NCBI GenBank assembly: GCA_014155875.1
Contig: JACEFZ010018155.1
Location: 1-64,000, forward strand
Source of the DNA: Cepaea nemoralis
Taxonomy: Eukaryota > Mollusca > Gastropoda > Stylommatophora > Helicidae
Direction: 5' to 3'
DNA length: 64,000 bases
Shown in pieces: positions 32,697 to 42,449 of this stretch (position 1 is its first letter; every line of letters begins with the position of its first letter). The notes beneath the pieces were generated by a model. It saw nothing but the letters and a program-made list of their open reading frames with translations, was not told where the DNA came from and ran no database searches. A program made the translations under genes and the position numbers.

Positions 32697-32812
32697 CTGG
32701 AACACAGAACAAAATTGGCATACAGCACAACTGGAATACAGAACAAAAATGGCATATAGCACAACTGGAACACAGAACAAAAATGGCATATAGCACAACA
32801 GGAACACAGAAC
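32677..32812 (-). repeat. 34-bp minisatellite spanning the exon J acceptor
   Basis: Four tandem copies of a 34-bp unit. Each holds TGTGTTCCAG followed by TTGTGCTATATGCCATTTTT, that is the 3' splice site plus the first 20 exon bases. The copy nearest the gene body is the true exon J start. The second and third copies keep CCAG; the fourth has mutated to CCTG and lost the acceptor. The unit length is not a multiple of three, so use of an upstream copy would shift the frame. Confidence 0.95.
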
Positions 32813-33002
32813 AGAAATTTATTATCAACAATACAACAAAACACAACATTCAAACGTGGGTTTGGTATAAACTTGACAAAGGAACAAGTACTGGTGTAAG
32901 GATGTGAAGAGATGGAATGCAATTACCAGTTATAGAACATCTCACTTACAAAACCATGGCCACCTTCTCTTTCAATGCCCTGCACTTTCACACACAGGAG
33001 AA

Positions 33003-33475
33003 CAGCTGCTACAGCCATCTCCAACAGTTAATAGGTCAATGGAACAGCTGCAACAGCATCTCCAACAGTTAATAGGTCAATGGAACAGCTGCTACAGCCA
33101 TCTCCAACAGTTAATAGGTCAATGAAACAGCTGCAACAGCATCTCCAACAGTTAATAGGTCAATGGAACAGCTGCAACAGCATCTCCAACAGTTAATAGG
33201 TCAATGGAACAGCTGCAACAGCATCTCCAACAGTTAATAGGTCAATGAAACAGCTGCAACAGCATCTCCAACAGTTAGTAGGTCAATGAAACAGCTGCAA
33301 CAGCATCTCCAACAGTTAATAGGTCAATGAAACAGCTGCAACAGCATCTCCAACAGTTAATAGGTCAATGGAACAGCTGCAACAGCATCTCCAACAGTTA
33401 ATAGGTCAATGGAACAGCTACTACAGCCATCTCCAACAATTAAAGCTTATTCTTCAGGTCATTGGAACAGCTACT
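33003..33475. repeat. 41-bp minisatellite
   Basis: About 11 copies of a unit with AACAGCTGCAACAGCATC, TCCAACAGTTAATAGG and TCAATG; the last copies are diverged. It lies in the I-J intron. The next 300 bases show no feature. Confidence 0.95.
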
Positions 33476-33774
33476 AGACTCCAACAGTTAAAACTCATTC
33501 TATAGGTCAACGGAAAATGCTGCAGCGGCCCTACACATTTATAAAAATGGCACTGTTCTGTCAATTGAACACAACAGCTTTAGGATCAACGAGTCCTGAA
33601 TCCACACTGGTCAGACAAGAATCCTGACTCCATGTAGACAGCTCTCTAGATGGACAATGGCTACAGTCACTGACCTGTATGGTCACTGCCAAGAAGGAAA
33701 GCAATGGCTGACTTCCTCCTGGCCAGATGCCTACAAAACAACAACCATCAAAGCTATATCCAACAAAGGAGGCC

Positions 33775-34000
33775 AGCATTGCTGAATGGATAAAATTGCT
33801 CCTTCTGAAACATCCGGTGTGCTGATGCTGAGGTAGTAGGTTAAACCCCTACATCAGTCAGCTGGACTAAAATCTTGACTTCTTGTCCTTTAGGTGTAAA
33901 TTACAAGTACCTCTGAAGCCGGTGTGGTTCTCCTGATGGTGAGAGACACTGGTAATAGGGAAAGCTAATCCACAAGCAAAACTCAGTCCAGTGTGAAGTT
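33775..34000 (+). repeat. SINE family C, near full-length
   Basis: It has CAGCATTGCTGAATGGATAAA, CATCCGGTGTGCTGATGCTGA, GGTTAAACCCCTAC (B-box-like), GCTGGACTAAAAT, CTTCTTGTCC, CAAGTACCTCTGAAG, GAGACACTGGTAATAGGGAAA and GCTAATCCACAAGC in family order. Confidence 0.8.
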
Positions 34001-34049
34001 GTAGGACATGTTTGGACTATTGAGTTCAAGGCTAACAAATGGAAAATAA

Positions 34050-34496
34050 ATAATATCCAACAACTCAATATTGAAGAGGACTAGTTATTGAGACCAACAT
34101 GAGGAACATGAAATATTGTGTGGATATAAAAAGACACGAACGTCTGGAACTGATCATTTCGGAGGGTGGTTTACCAGGGAGGCAGAGAAGAAAAGACTAC
34201 AATGTAGATGGAATCTTCTTCTTCTTCTTCTGAGTTCATCCTGAGAGTTTTTTCGGACGGGATTGCATTGTGCCTGTTTACAGCAGAGCTGCATTCTTTT
34301 GCTGTTAGGCCGACACACCCGACTTCTGCAGGCATTTGTTGACCGGATTAACCTTCCTGGAGATGGATTCAAGATGTGATAAATATCTGACACATGACAG
34401 CAACATAGACAGGACTGTTGGCTAATGACAGAGAGAAATCTGAAAGACCGCTGTGGGCAGAATTCTGCATAACACAAGCCACTGAATGATGATGAT
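34050..34496 (+). pseudogene. LINE 3' fragment interrupted by a SINE
   Basis: RNMKYCVDIKRHERLELII matches the KYFGHIKRHE-type tail of non-LTR elements. After the inserted SINE (34216-34360) it resumes with W-IQDVI and ends in TGATGATGATGA. It is 5' truncated and full of stops. Confidence 0.65.
34216..34360 (-). repeat. SINE family E inserted in the LINE fragment
   Basis: A 145-bp element flanked by AGATGGAATC (34206-34215) and AGATGGATTC (34361-34370), a 10-bp target duplication with one mismatch. Plus-strand order is (TTC)n, GAGTTCATCC, GCATTGTGCCTGTTTACAGC, TAGGCCGACACA, ATTTGTTGACC. On the minus strand it therefore ends in a (GAA)n tail. Other copies are at 39805-39945 and 57659-57800. 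Confidence 0.85.
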
Positions 34497-34574
34497 GAAC
34501 TGCAGGTAACAATGTCGGTAAGTAAGCACACAAGGCACTAAGCTCCACCCACATACAACTCATAAAGTTCATCC

Positions 34575-34640
34575 ATAATAGGCTCATGAATGCCAGCTGC
34601 TGGTAGGCACTCATGCATGCCAGCTGCTGGTAGGCATTCA
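34575..34640. repeat. Short local duplications
   Basis: CCAGCTGCTGGTAGGCA(C/T)TCATG occurs twice in tandem here. A second doublet, CTAGCATTGTGTGGTGAT, lies at about 34809-34847. Confidence 0.8.
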
Positions 34641-35044
34641 TGCTGAAGTAGCACTGAAATGTCAAGCAGCAAGAGAGATCAATACAGGTTGTTTATTTAA
34701 CTCCACATGGGAAATAAGCAAATCAATATGCAACAAACATGACACGGGTACAAGTAGTTCACGACTGATCATTCTGCTTGGGCGGGACATGCCTGGAACT
34801 TCACGTGTACTAGCATTGTGTGGTGATACTAGCATTGTGTGGTGATCTTACTTTCTGGCGATTTCTTCGCTGAATTCAGACACTTATTAAATAATGAACC
34901 GCGTCAGAGGAATTTTGCAAACTGACAAACTGTTTACCTCTGCTGTGAGGAATGATCGCATAGATGTGAGGAAAGGAACTGGCTACATCACCTCATACAG
35001 ATACAATCTTTCACTAAGCCAGCACATCAACAAATCCACAAGTA

Positions 35045-35405
35045 TTGATTGGCACTCATAGAAGTCGAAGACAGAAGTAGAGAATAGAGGACTGGAACAA
35101 AAACAATCACTTACAGAGGTTCTAGAAAACTGGGAATGAGAAGAGAGTTGATGAAAGACATAAAAAGAGGCAAGTGAAATATTTCGGAAACATTAAAAGA
35201 CATAACTCTTATAACAACCATACTGGAGGGTAAGAGTGAAGGCAAGCAAGCAAGAGGCAGACAACGATAGAAGTGGGAAGATAACATCAAGATATGGATG
35301 AACATCAGTCTGATAGAATGTACAGTCAGGGTGAGAGACAGTGTTGAAGATCCACGGCGGCCAACCTTCATTGTGGAGACGGCACCTCATTGATTGATTT
35401 ATTGA
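35045..35405 (+). pseudogene. LINE 3' fragment (type L2)
   Basis: It shares CAAGCAAGAGGCAGACAACG and AACATCAGTCTGATAGAATG, then CCTTCATTGTGGAGACGGC, with the minus-strand copy at 42040-42400. It ends in a TGAT-type repeat (TTGATTGATTTATTGATT). Frames are broken. Confidence 0.7.
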
Positions 35406-35640
35406 TTAAATAACCACAGAGGTCTCTGTGGCACAATGGTTACACCGGTTGCCACACATCTGAAGGTTGTGGGTTTGATTCTCAGGCCACATCGTTAAGT
35501 TCACGAGTGCAATTTTCTTGGAGACTCGGGGGTCGTCGCTGGAGTTATGAAACTCATGCTTGGTGTGACACTTTCAGGAGGCCGTCCTAGGGAAAAAGAC
35601 CAAGCCATATGGGATAAAACCCGGTGCAATAATGTCAATC
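35406..35640 (+). repeat. SINE family B copy
   Basis: tRNA-like head GTCTCTGTGGCACAATGGTTA and B box TGTGGGTTTGATTCTCAGGCC. The body has GTTCACGAGTGCA, CGTCGCTGGAGTTATGAAACTC and GGGATAAAACCCGGTGCAATAA. Copies on the other strand are at 41721-41958 and 60385-60610. Confidence 0.85.
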
Positions 35641-35701
35641 GTCTTATCTTTTAAATACACCCCCCCCCCCTCCTTTTAATGACATAAACATCGGCACTTA
35701 C

Positions 35702-35905
35702 CAAAGACTCGCTCGTCATTGATTTGCTTGATGCAGTACCAAGCTCCGACCGGGAAGGCACAAACCAGAATGTGAAGGTCAAAGAAGAATGACACCCAGG
35801 TGGTGGGCTGGTGTTCGGACACAGATGCAATGATGGGGATGTGAATCTTGGCATAGCCGGTGTCCCACAACGAGTAGAATCGGCCGCTCCACGGGGCAAT
35901 GAAAC
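35702..35905 (-). CDS. STT3B: STT3B exon I (SVSE loop)
   Basis: It encodes [19 protein letters not shown], then [15 protein letters not shown] and a helix ending NDERVF. The SVSE motif in the long external loop holds the Glu that, with the catalytic Asp, organises the metal and the acceptor Asn. The acceptor is ATCTGCAG and the donor GTAAGT. The length of 204 nt is phase 1 to phase 1. It matches STT3B ([11 protein letters not shown]) better than STT3A. Confidence 0.98.
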
Positions 35906-36155
35906 CTGCAGATGAACAACATACCAGCCTGGCTTATCTGTCATAACTCAAAGGTCAATCTATCAATGTAAGTTGCTGTAGGTAAAGGTAGTCAGATAGT
36001 AGATAATGCCACTGGGGTGTGTGTAGAGCTAGGTCTTCACATCTACTAGGCTATGATATATGAAGCGGGGTGCTCAATCCCCCTCCTCCTCGTCAATCAT
36101 CTTTCCCATGCTATGAAACCTGCCGGTCATACTGGCCAGAAAAAAAAAATGTCTG

Positions 36156-36450
36156 TCACATCTGGGGACTGAACCCCGACCACTGCCCTGTATCACATCT
36201 GGGGACTGAACCCCGACCACTGCCCTGTATCACATCTGGGGACTGAACCCCGACCACTGCCCTGTATCACATCTGGGGACTGAACCCCGACCACTGCCCT
36301 GTATCACATCTTGGGACTGAACCCCGACCACTGCCCTGTATCACATCTGGGGACTGAACCCCGACCACTGCCCTGTATCACATCTGGGGACTGAACCCCG
36401 ACCACTGCCCTGTACACTAACCTCTACGCCACCATGGCATCTATAAAAAG
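36156..36450 (-). repeat. tRNA-derived SINE with seven tandem B-box units
   Basis: Minus-strand reading gives an A box (GGTGGCGTAGAGGTTAGTG) at about 36415-36436. Exactly seven copies of a 37-bp unit follow at 36156-36414, each holding GGGGTTCAGTCCCC, a good pol III B box. A short poly-A (poly-T on this strand) lies at 36140-36150. A normal SINE has one B box, so here the promoter box region became a minisatellite. Confidence 0.85.
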
Positions 36451-36500
36451 TCAGTTGCATGTCCTCTACAGGATGTTGCAACCAACCCCAGCATTTAAGG
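36445..36500 (+). repeat. SINE family D fragment
   Basis: AGTTGCATGTCCT, TACAGGATGTTGCAA and CAACCCCAGCATTT are the 5' landmark blocks of family D. Confidence 0.6.
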
Positions 36501-36547
36501 GATGTATTGGGTATATGGGACTGGCCCACATCTGTATAGACCAAATG

Positions 36548-36835
36548 GAAGCCAGCTTGGCCGAATGGATTAGAACGTGCACACTTAAACATCTGGTGTG
36601 CTGTTGCTGAGATAAGGGGTTCAACCTCTACACTTGACAGCTGGACTAAAATGTTGACCCATCGCCCTTGACTTGGGGTATGCAAATTACAAGTACCTCT
36701 GAAGTCAGAGTGGGTTTGCCTGGTGGCGAGGGACACTGGTAATAGGGAAAGCTAATCTACATGCAAAATTCAGTGCAGTGCTACTAGAAATACTGTGTAT
36801 GGACTACACTTGAGTTAAAAGCGAGCAAGCACCCA
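36548..36835 (+). repeat. SINE family C, full-length
   Basis: The best-preserved copy: AGCTTGGCCGAATGGATTAGA (A box), ATCTGGTGTGCTGTTGCTGAG, GGGGTTCAACCTCTAC (B box), GGACTAAAATGTTGACC, CAAGTACCTCTGAAGTCAG, GACACTGGTAATAGGGAAAGC and GAGTTAAAAGCGAGCAAGC. It runs to a short A-rich tail. Confidence 0.85.
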
Positions 36836-36849
36836 AAAAAAAGACCAAA

Positions 36850-37050
36850 TGGCACAGTGGGGGGTGTGGTCAGTATCACCTGACCACTGTGGCTTCCCAG
36901 AGGTTTCCTGACACCCAATTTAGGCTCTGTTGACCAAAAAGCAAATTTAATTATTTTTTTAAAATTCCCGACCTCGATGAGGATCCAAACACATGACCAT
37001 CAGATCAGCAGACCGGCTCGCTAGCCACTAGCTGCCGCCACCCGCAAGAC
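36850..37050 (-). repeat. SINE family A copy
   Basis: On the minus strand: GTGGCGGCAGCTAGTGGCTAG head, TGGTCATGTGTTTGGATCCTC B-box region, and a body ending near GGTCAGTATCACC. It is related to 39498-39760 and to the interrupted copy at 61425-62220. Confidence 0.7.
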
Positions 37051-37158
37051 ATCACATTTCATAACTAGTAAATGTTCACATGAAATACTGCAGCAAGCTG
37101 AAAGAGCTAGTACAACCAACACAAAAACACCACAGCAAACATTGCTTATAATACTAAC

Positions 37159-37305
37159 CTGCCCATGTCAGTCCAACTACAGCAACAAAGACAACAGCAG
37201 CTGCTGCAGTCACCGCGGCAAAGAAGAAATAGCGAAACTCTGCCTTTGTTAAGAAGTTCTGTATATACTTGAGAAAAGCGTAGGCGTTCAACAGTGCAAA
37301 GACAC
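37159..37305 (-). CDS. STT3B: STT3B exon H
   Basis: It encodes GVFALLNAYAFLKYIQNFL, TKAEFRYFFF and an Ala/Val-rich membrane segment ending GLTWAG. This is the variable transmembrane pair between EHMAAAG and the APWSGRFYS block. The acceptor is CTCCACAG and the donor GTTAGT. The length of 147 nt is phase 1 to phase 1. Degenerate 78-bp repeats lie right upstream. Confidence 0.95.
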
Positions 37306-37314
37306 CTGTGGAGT

Positions 37315-37620
37315 TACAACATTATAGTATATTTTGATTTGACTATAGAAAGTAACAAGTGAAAGGACACTCTTCCACATCTAGATTAGGTTTGTATAAC
37401 TATATAGTTTGATATGGATATACAAACAATGTAAAGCCACTTAAGCAGATTATATTACAGTATAATTTTATTTGGATATATACAAACAACAAAGAGCATA
37501 AAGCCACTTACATAGATTATATTACAGTATAATTTGATATGATTATAAACAGTAAGATTCATAAGACCTTTTCCACATTTAGATTAGGTTTGTATTACAG
37601 TATAGTTTTATACGGATCTA
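37315..37620. repeat. Degenerate ~78-bp tandem repeat upstream of exon H
   Basis: Four diverged units with ATTACAGTATA(A/G)TTT(G/T)AT, GGATATA and, in alternating units, CATTTAGATTAGGTTTGTA. The array starts about 10 nt upstream of the exon H acceptor. It is older than the other arrays. Confidence 0.6.
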
Positions 37621-37649
37621 CATAATGATGACCAAGAGATTTTATTTAA

Positions 37650-38328
37650 CCCTTTACAAGGCGTAGCGTCCGGTACCGGCCGGTCTCTAAATCCGAGCGT
37701 AACGTCTTATTCCGGCCGATACTATTATGCATCGTAAAAACGCGATCTCTCGGCTTTCCGACACTTCCGTCAGCTACTTTCACTTTCGCCGATAACTTGA
37801 CAACGTGGCCGCCATTTGTAAACGCGCTACAATGACTTTGAACAGACTTTTATGGACTTGTTTTGATAGTTTTTGGGAGTTTTACGCTGTTTTTCAAAAT
37901 GGATTTCGGCGATTCTTCAAGTGATAGCCGAGATTTCGCTCTGTTCAATTTAAATGACATTAAAGGGCACGAAGTTGATTATTAATCGGAGCTACATATC
38001 AGTGCAAAGCGTTACTTTGCATTAGCAGTCGTGAGTCGGACTTTAAAGAAAGTGATTATGATTCTGAAAATGTGTTTGTAAATTGCCGTATAGATGACCG
38101 AAAATCACAAACAACATGCCGTATTTCGTAAATATTTGTGTTCATATATGGATTACCGGCAACAATCACGTGAGTAACATATTCTGCATGCTTTTCCCTT
38201 CATACAATCGGTTGACTAACACCTTATTTGTGATGTTTTTACTAACGCGACCCGAAATTTTTACAGAACCTGAAAAAATCTTGCCCGTTCAGGGCTACAA
38301 AACGGACAAGCGTCTGCCCTGTAAAGGG
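37650..38328 (+). mobile_element. piggyBac-like MITE, copy 1
   Basis: Flanked by TTAA on both sides (37646-37649 and 38329-38332). Terminal inverted repeats are CCCTTTACAAGG and, in reverse, CCCTTTACAGGG. TTAA targeting with CCCTTTACA-type ends is typical of piggyBac. Inside is a short relic frame starting MDFGDSSSDSRDFALFNLN, which looks like the acidic N-terminus of a piggyBac transposase, closed by a stop. No DDD catalytic core is present, so the element is non-autonomous. Confidence 0.85.
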
Positions 38329-38473
38329 TTAATGGACAGACCAAAACAAATCAATAATCTACATCTCAGAACAGGACACAATCATGCAACCACATCTATA
38401 CAAAATTCAAGATTGGCATATCAGCCATGTGGCTGGGTTGGTCAACTCTAACAGAAGGTCAGCCAATGGATCC

Positions 38474-38594
38474 AGCAGACATACTGGGTGTCCTGAGAAA
38501 TTAACCTGTTGGAGGCAGACATACTGGGTGCCTGAGAAATTAACCTGTCAGAGGTAGACATACTGGGTGTCTGAGAAATTAACCTGTCAGAGGA
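38474..38594. repeat. 39-bp tandem repeat, three copies
   Basis: AGACATACTGGGTG and TGAGAAATTAACCTGT recur three times. Confidence 0.9.
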
Positions 38595-38849
38595 GTTTAC
38601 TGGTTGAGAATCAACAGCAGTGTTCAGAATGAAGGAAATCGAGTCAGCATTCACACAGCCTGGAAAGAATGCCACATAACAATTTCAAAATGGACAGATG
38701 CAAAAGTTTTAACTAAGCAGGTTTTGTAATTGTTACAAAGTTAAGAAAATGTAAGAAAATATCAAAGGATGCTTAAGTTGAATTTAAGCGCAATTACAGC
38801 CAGGATGGGACATGTGAGAGAATGAATCCATAATCTGTACAACCAGCGT

Positions 38850-38915
38850 TTTACTGGAACAATCACCCCAGTGTTTACTGGAACAATCACCCCAGTGTTT
38901 ACTGGAACAATCACC
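38850..38915. repeat. 24-bp tandem repeat, about three copies
   Basis: TTTACTGGAACAATCACC with CCAGTG linkers recurs three times. Confidence 0.9.
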
Positions 38916-39027
38916 TACACTTTGCGACATCTGATGGGGAGACAGAGTATCTACAGATTTACCTGTAGTGCTAGGATTGTGATGGTAAACTAACCAATAC
39001 AAGAGGCACAATGATGAAGTGGCATAC

Positions 39028-39126
39028 CTGCTGCAGCCATGTGCTCGCTGGTACGTATAGGCTGAAACCCCACAAAGGGAATCTGCATGGACAGGATCAG
39101 CCCCACAATGTAGAAACATGTGTACG
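39028..39126 (-). CDS. STT3B: STT3B exon G
   Basis: It encodes [43 protein letters not shown] and SEHMAA are invariant in STT3 proteins. The acceptor is TTTATGTCCACAG and the donor GTATGC. The length is 99 nt; the split codons on both sides read correctly (Ala and Gly). Its acceptor and first 18 coding bases are repeated seven more times upstream. Confidence 0.97.
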
Positions 39127-39433
39127 CTGTGGACATAAAGCAATTCTATGTAGAAACATGTGTACGCTGTGGACATAAAGCAATTCTATGTAAAACCTGT
39201 GTATGCTGTGGACATAAAGCAATTCTATGTAAAAACATGTGTATGCTGTGGACATTAAGGTAAATCTATGTAAAAACATGTGTGCGCTGTGGATGTAAAG
39301 AAGTTCTATGTAAAATCATGTGTATGCTGTGGACATTAAGGCAATTCTATGTAAAAACGTGTACGCTGTGGACACAAAGCAATTCTTTGTAAAAAAAAAA
39401 AAATGTGTATGCTGTGGAAATAAAGCAATTCTA
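39109..39433 (-). repeat. 40-bp minisatellite spanning the exon G acceptor
   Basis: Eight copies of 39-41 bp. On the STT3B strand each reads GAATTGCTTTATGTCCACAG then (C/T)GTACACATGTTTCTACAT, that is the 3' splice site plus the start of exon G. The downstream-most copy is the real one. All eight keep the CCACAG core, or TCCACAG with changed flanks, although other positions vary and one copy gained a T run. Confidence 0.95.
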
Positions 39434-39497
39434 TTAGCATTTATCATCACGTGGTTGGCGAATGGTGATGGAAACAAAATACAAGAAACTGAGTTAT

Positions 39498-39760
39498 TTC
39501 GGGAGCTGTAGTAGCACAGTGGCAAGCCTACCTGCCTGATGCCTAGTGGTCACGGGTTCGAATCATCTTTGCGACAGGGATTTTTGTTAGTGATGCAAGT
39601 TTCCAGGTTGACTCAGCCAAACCTGGGCAAGAGGAGGCTGCCTGGGAGGTGACAGTGACACGACAATGACCACATCACGTATTGAGTGTCAACTGGTCTA
39701 GAAACATGGGACTGGCAACATATACTCGATACACTTCACGATGTGAAATGAGGTCCTTTA
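39498..39760 (+). repeat. SINE family A copy
   Basis: A-box-like GTAGTAGCACAGTGGCAAGC and B box CACGGGTTCGAATCATC at tRNA spacing. The body has CCAGGTTGACTCAGCC and GGCTGCCTGGGAGGTGACAG. Confidence 0.75.
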
Positions 39761-39804
39761 CATGACACTTTACTACTAGTTCACAGACTTTTACATGCAA
39801 GCGG

Positions 39805-39945
39805 TTCTTCTTCTGCGTTCATCCGTGAGTTTTTTTTGGACGTGATTGCGTTGTGCCTGTTTACAGCAGAGCTGCGTTCTTGTGCCATTAGGCCGACACA
39901 TTCAACTTCTGTAAGCATTTGTTGACCGGGTTAACCTTGCCGGGA
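39805..39945 (-). repeat. SINE family E copy
   Basis: TTCTTCTTCTGCGTTCATCC, GATTGCGTTGTGCCTGTTTA, TAGGCCGACACA and GCATTTGTTGACCGGGTTAA match the copies at 34216 and 57659. Confidence 0.85.
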
Positions 39946-40269
39946 TGCAAGAGGTTCAACTTCATTGCTCCAGGGTTAATGCTCCAGTCAATCCTCCCCC
40001 AGACCCACAAGAGGTTACTGTTTCAGGAACTTTTTAAAAACAAATGAATACTAGAAATCCCTAATATTAGCTTCTTATAAACTAAAATAATTGTAATATT
40101 TGTTTCAAATATAAATTACACAACCAACAATTTTATTATCTTATCTTCAATCATAAATGGATAAAAGCATAAATGGATAAGCAACAATGGTTGGGGAAAA
40201 CTGAAACTTTCAAAATGTGCTTACATAGAAGAATAGATGGTGCATCATGACATGGGCAATACAAACACA

Positions 40270-40545
40270 CAGCAAGGATAACAAACATAGATAATTAAGA
40301 AAACATTACACAAGATGAAGGTCAGACAATTCAGGTACTTTGGCCATAAAAAAAAAGACACAGCCACTTGCAAACGGCTGTATTTGAGGGAAAGGTGTTG
40401 GAAAAGAGTACAAGAGATAGGGAATATTACACATAGATGGACAACATCAAGAGATGCATTGGAAGAAGCATATGTGAATGCACCATGAAGACGCAGGACA
40501 GATTACTACTGACATTAGATGTGGAGACGGCAACTGAAAGGTTGA
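40270..40545 (+). pseudogene. LINE 3' fragment (type L2)
   Basis: It contains GATGAAGGTCAGACAATTCAGGTACTTTGGCC-like sequence translating to QTIQVLWP/KRHSHLQTAVFEGK and ends in GTGGAGACGGCAACTGA. It is heavily decayed. Confidence 0.5.
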
Positions 40546-40835
40546 ATTTTAGATTAAAGTTTATATAAACACTTATAATTTTAGAGTTTAATTATCGATT
40601 ACAGCAACTGAAACACTTTAATCTTAGCTTGGAGGAACATGATCACTTATGGCGCTTGGCATGGCACATGGTAATCATTTGTATTCTGGAGAAAACCCCA
40701 CAAAAGTTGGTTTGTATGGGGCAGCCAAATGACGCAAGCTGATTTCTTGGAACAGAATGTATTAAGTCGTACAAATTTTCCCACGACATAATAAACGTCA
40801 TGAATTACAGTATGCATGCCAGTGTCAGTACTCAC

Positions 40836-40935
40836 CTGTGTAAATGCGCTGGGAGTACCTTCCCATCAGAAGCAAGGCAAACACATGCAAGGGTATCAGG
40901 TTGATAATGAACACGTAGCCTCCCCATGCAGAGAC
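40836..40935 (-). CDS. STT3B: STT3B exon F
   Basis: It encodes [49 protein letters not shown] is one of the most conserved STT3 stretches. The donor is GTGAGT and the acceptor TTGTGAAG, which has a poor pyrimidine tract. The length is 100 nt, phase 0 to phase 1. A two-copy AGGGAATAT...ACAGTAA duplication lies just upstream (40946-41010). Confidence 0.96.
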
Positions 40936-41075
40936 CTTCACAATAAAGGGAATATCGACGTACAGTAAAAATATTATTAACAGGGAATATAAACATACAG
41001 TAACAATATCTCATACGGGGGATGCAGCAAATTTGTACCATTAATTGCTTCAAATACATCGTTGTCCCAGTTTAA

Positions 41076-42014
41076 CCCTTTACCGGGTGAAACGTCCATT
41101 TCCGTCCAGACCCCTTGACGGGTGAAACGTCCCAAACCGCCCATTACTATTATGCATTGTAAAAATGCGATCACTCTGCTTTCCGATACTTCCGATACTA
41201 CTTTTGCTTTCGTCAATAGCTTGATAACGTGGCCGCCATTTGCAAGCAATTTGAAAGGGTTTTTTAAATAGTTTTCGGGGTTTTTATGCTTCGTTTTCCA
41301 AAATGGATTTTGGTGATTCTTCAAGTGATAGCCGAGATTTTGCTGGGTTCAATTTAAGTGACATTGAAGGGCACGAAGTTGACTATTAATCAGAGCTAGA
41401 TATCAGTGATCAGCGTTACTTTGCGTTAGCCGTCGTGAGTCGGACTTTAAAGAAAGTGATTCCGATTCTGAAAATGTGTTTGTAAATTGCCGTATAGATG
41501 ACTGACAATCACAAACAATATGCTGTATTTCGTAAATATTTGTATTCATGTATGGATTACTGGCAACAATCACGTGAGTAACATATTCTGCATGCTTTTC
41601 CCTTCATTGTATTGTTTATTTAACTAAAATCGGTTGACTAACACCTTATTTGTGATGTTTTTACTAACGTAACCCGAAATTTTACCGCACCTGAAAAAAT
41701 CTTGCCCATTCAGGGCTAAAAAAAAGAATAAAAGTCGACAGGGTCGACTTCATTGCACCGGGTTTTATCCCATATGGCTCGGTCTCTTTCCGCAGCATGG
41801 AAAGCGTCACACAAAGCACGAACTCCGTAGCTTTTAGCGATGACCCACAGGAGTCTCCGAAACATTTAACTCGTAAACTGAAGGACGCGGCCCGGAATCA
41901 AACCCACAACCTCCAGAGCAGCCAAATGGCTTGACCACTTCGCCACAGAGACTCCCGAAGGGCTAAAAGGGCTCTCAGGGCTAAAAAACGGACAAGCGTC
42001 TGCCCGGCAAATAG
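41076..42014 (+). mobile_element. piggyBac-like MITE, copy 2, split by a SINE
   Basis: TTAA at 41072-41075 and 42015-42018. The left end CCCTTTACCGGG resembles copy 1 and the right end is eroded. The same transposase-like N-terminal relic is present and closes at the same stop as in copy 1 (after GHEVDY), so both derive from one non-autonomous ancestor. A family B SINE is inserted near the right end, flanked by AGGGCTAAAA. Confidence 0.8.
41721..41958 (-). repeat. SINE family B nested in MITE copy 2
   Basis: Minus-strand head GGGAGTCTCTGTGGCGAAGTG, B box GGTTGTGGGTTTGATTCCGGG, and an end in GGGATAAAACCCGGTGCAATG. AGGGCTAAAA on both sides is the likely target duplication, and it recurs once more on the right. 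Confidence 0.85.
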
Positions 42015-42039
42015 TTAAGAAACCTAAAATTTGAGGGAA

Positions 42040-42400
42040 TATCAATCAATCAATCAATCAGAGGCTGTCTCCACAATAAAGGTTAGCTGCAATGGATCTC
42101 CAACACTGTCTGTCTCTTGTCTTGGTTGTACATTCTGTTAAACTGTTGTTCATCCATCTCTTGTTGTTATCTTTATCGTTTTCTGCCTCTTATTCGATTG
42201 CTTTCAACCTTACCCTCCCGTATTATTTTTATAAGAGTGTTATATCTTTTTCTGGGGCCGAAATATTTCATTTGCCTCTTTTTTATTTCTTTTATCAACT
42301 CTCTTTTCGTTTCCAGGACTATAAAAATATATAAAACGATCCTAGCCTGTAAACTACAAGACAACATCTTGGGCAAGCAACTCTCTGTTAGTCTGCCTGA
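42040..42400 (-). pseudogene. LINE 3' fragment (type L2), minus strand
   Basis: The minus frame gives ELIKEIKKRQMKYFGPRKR and a REGKVESNRIRGRKR tail. It ends in the TGAT repeat at 42044-42060 just after CCTTTATTGTGGAGACAGCC, as in the copy at 35045. Confidence 0.75.
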
Positions 42401-42449
42401 AAAAATCTCTGGCAGTACTTACCATAAATGGTATGGATGTGCAATAAAA

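Noticed and set aside
32904..33000. LINE RNase H tail (HLLFQCPAL)
   Set aside because: A short resemblance to the LLxxCPAL motif, but no flanking similarity.
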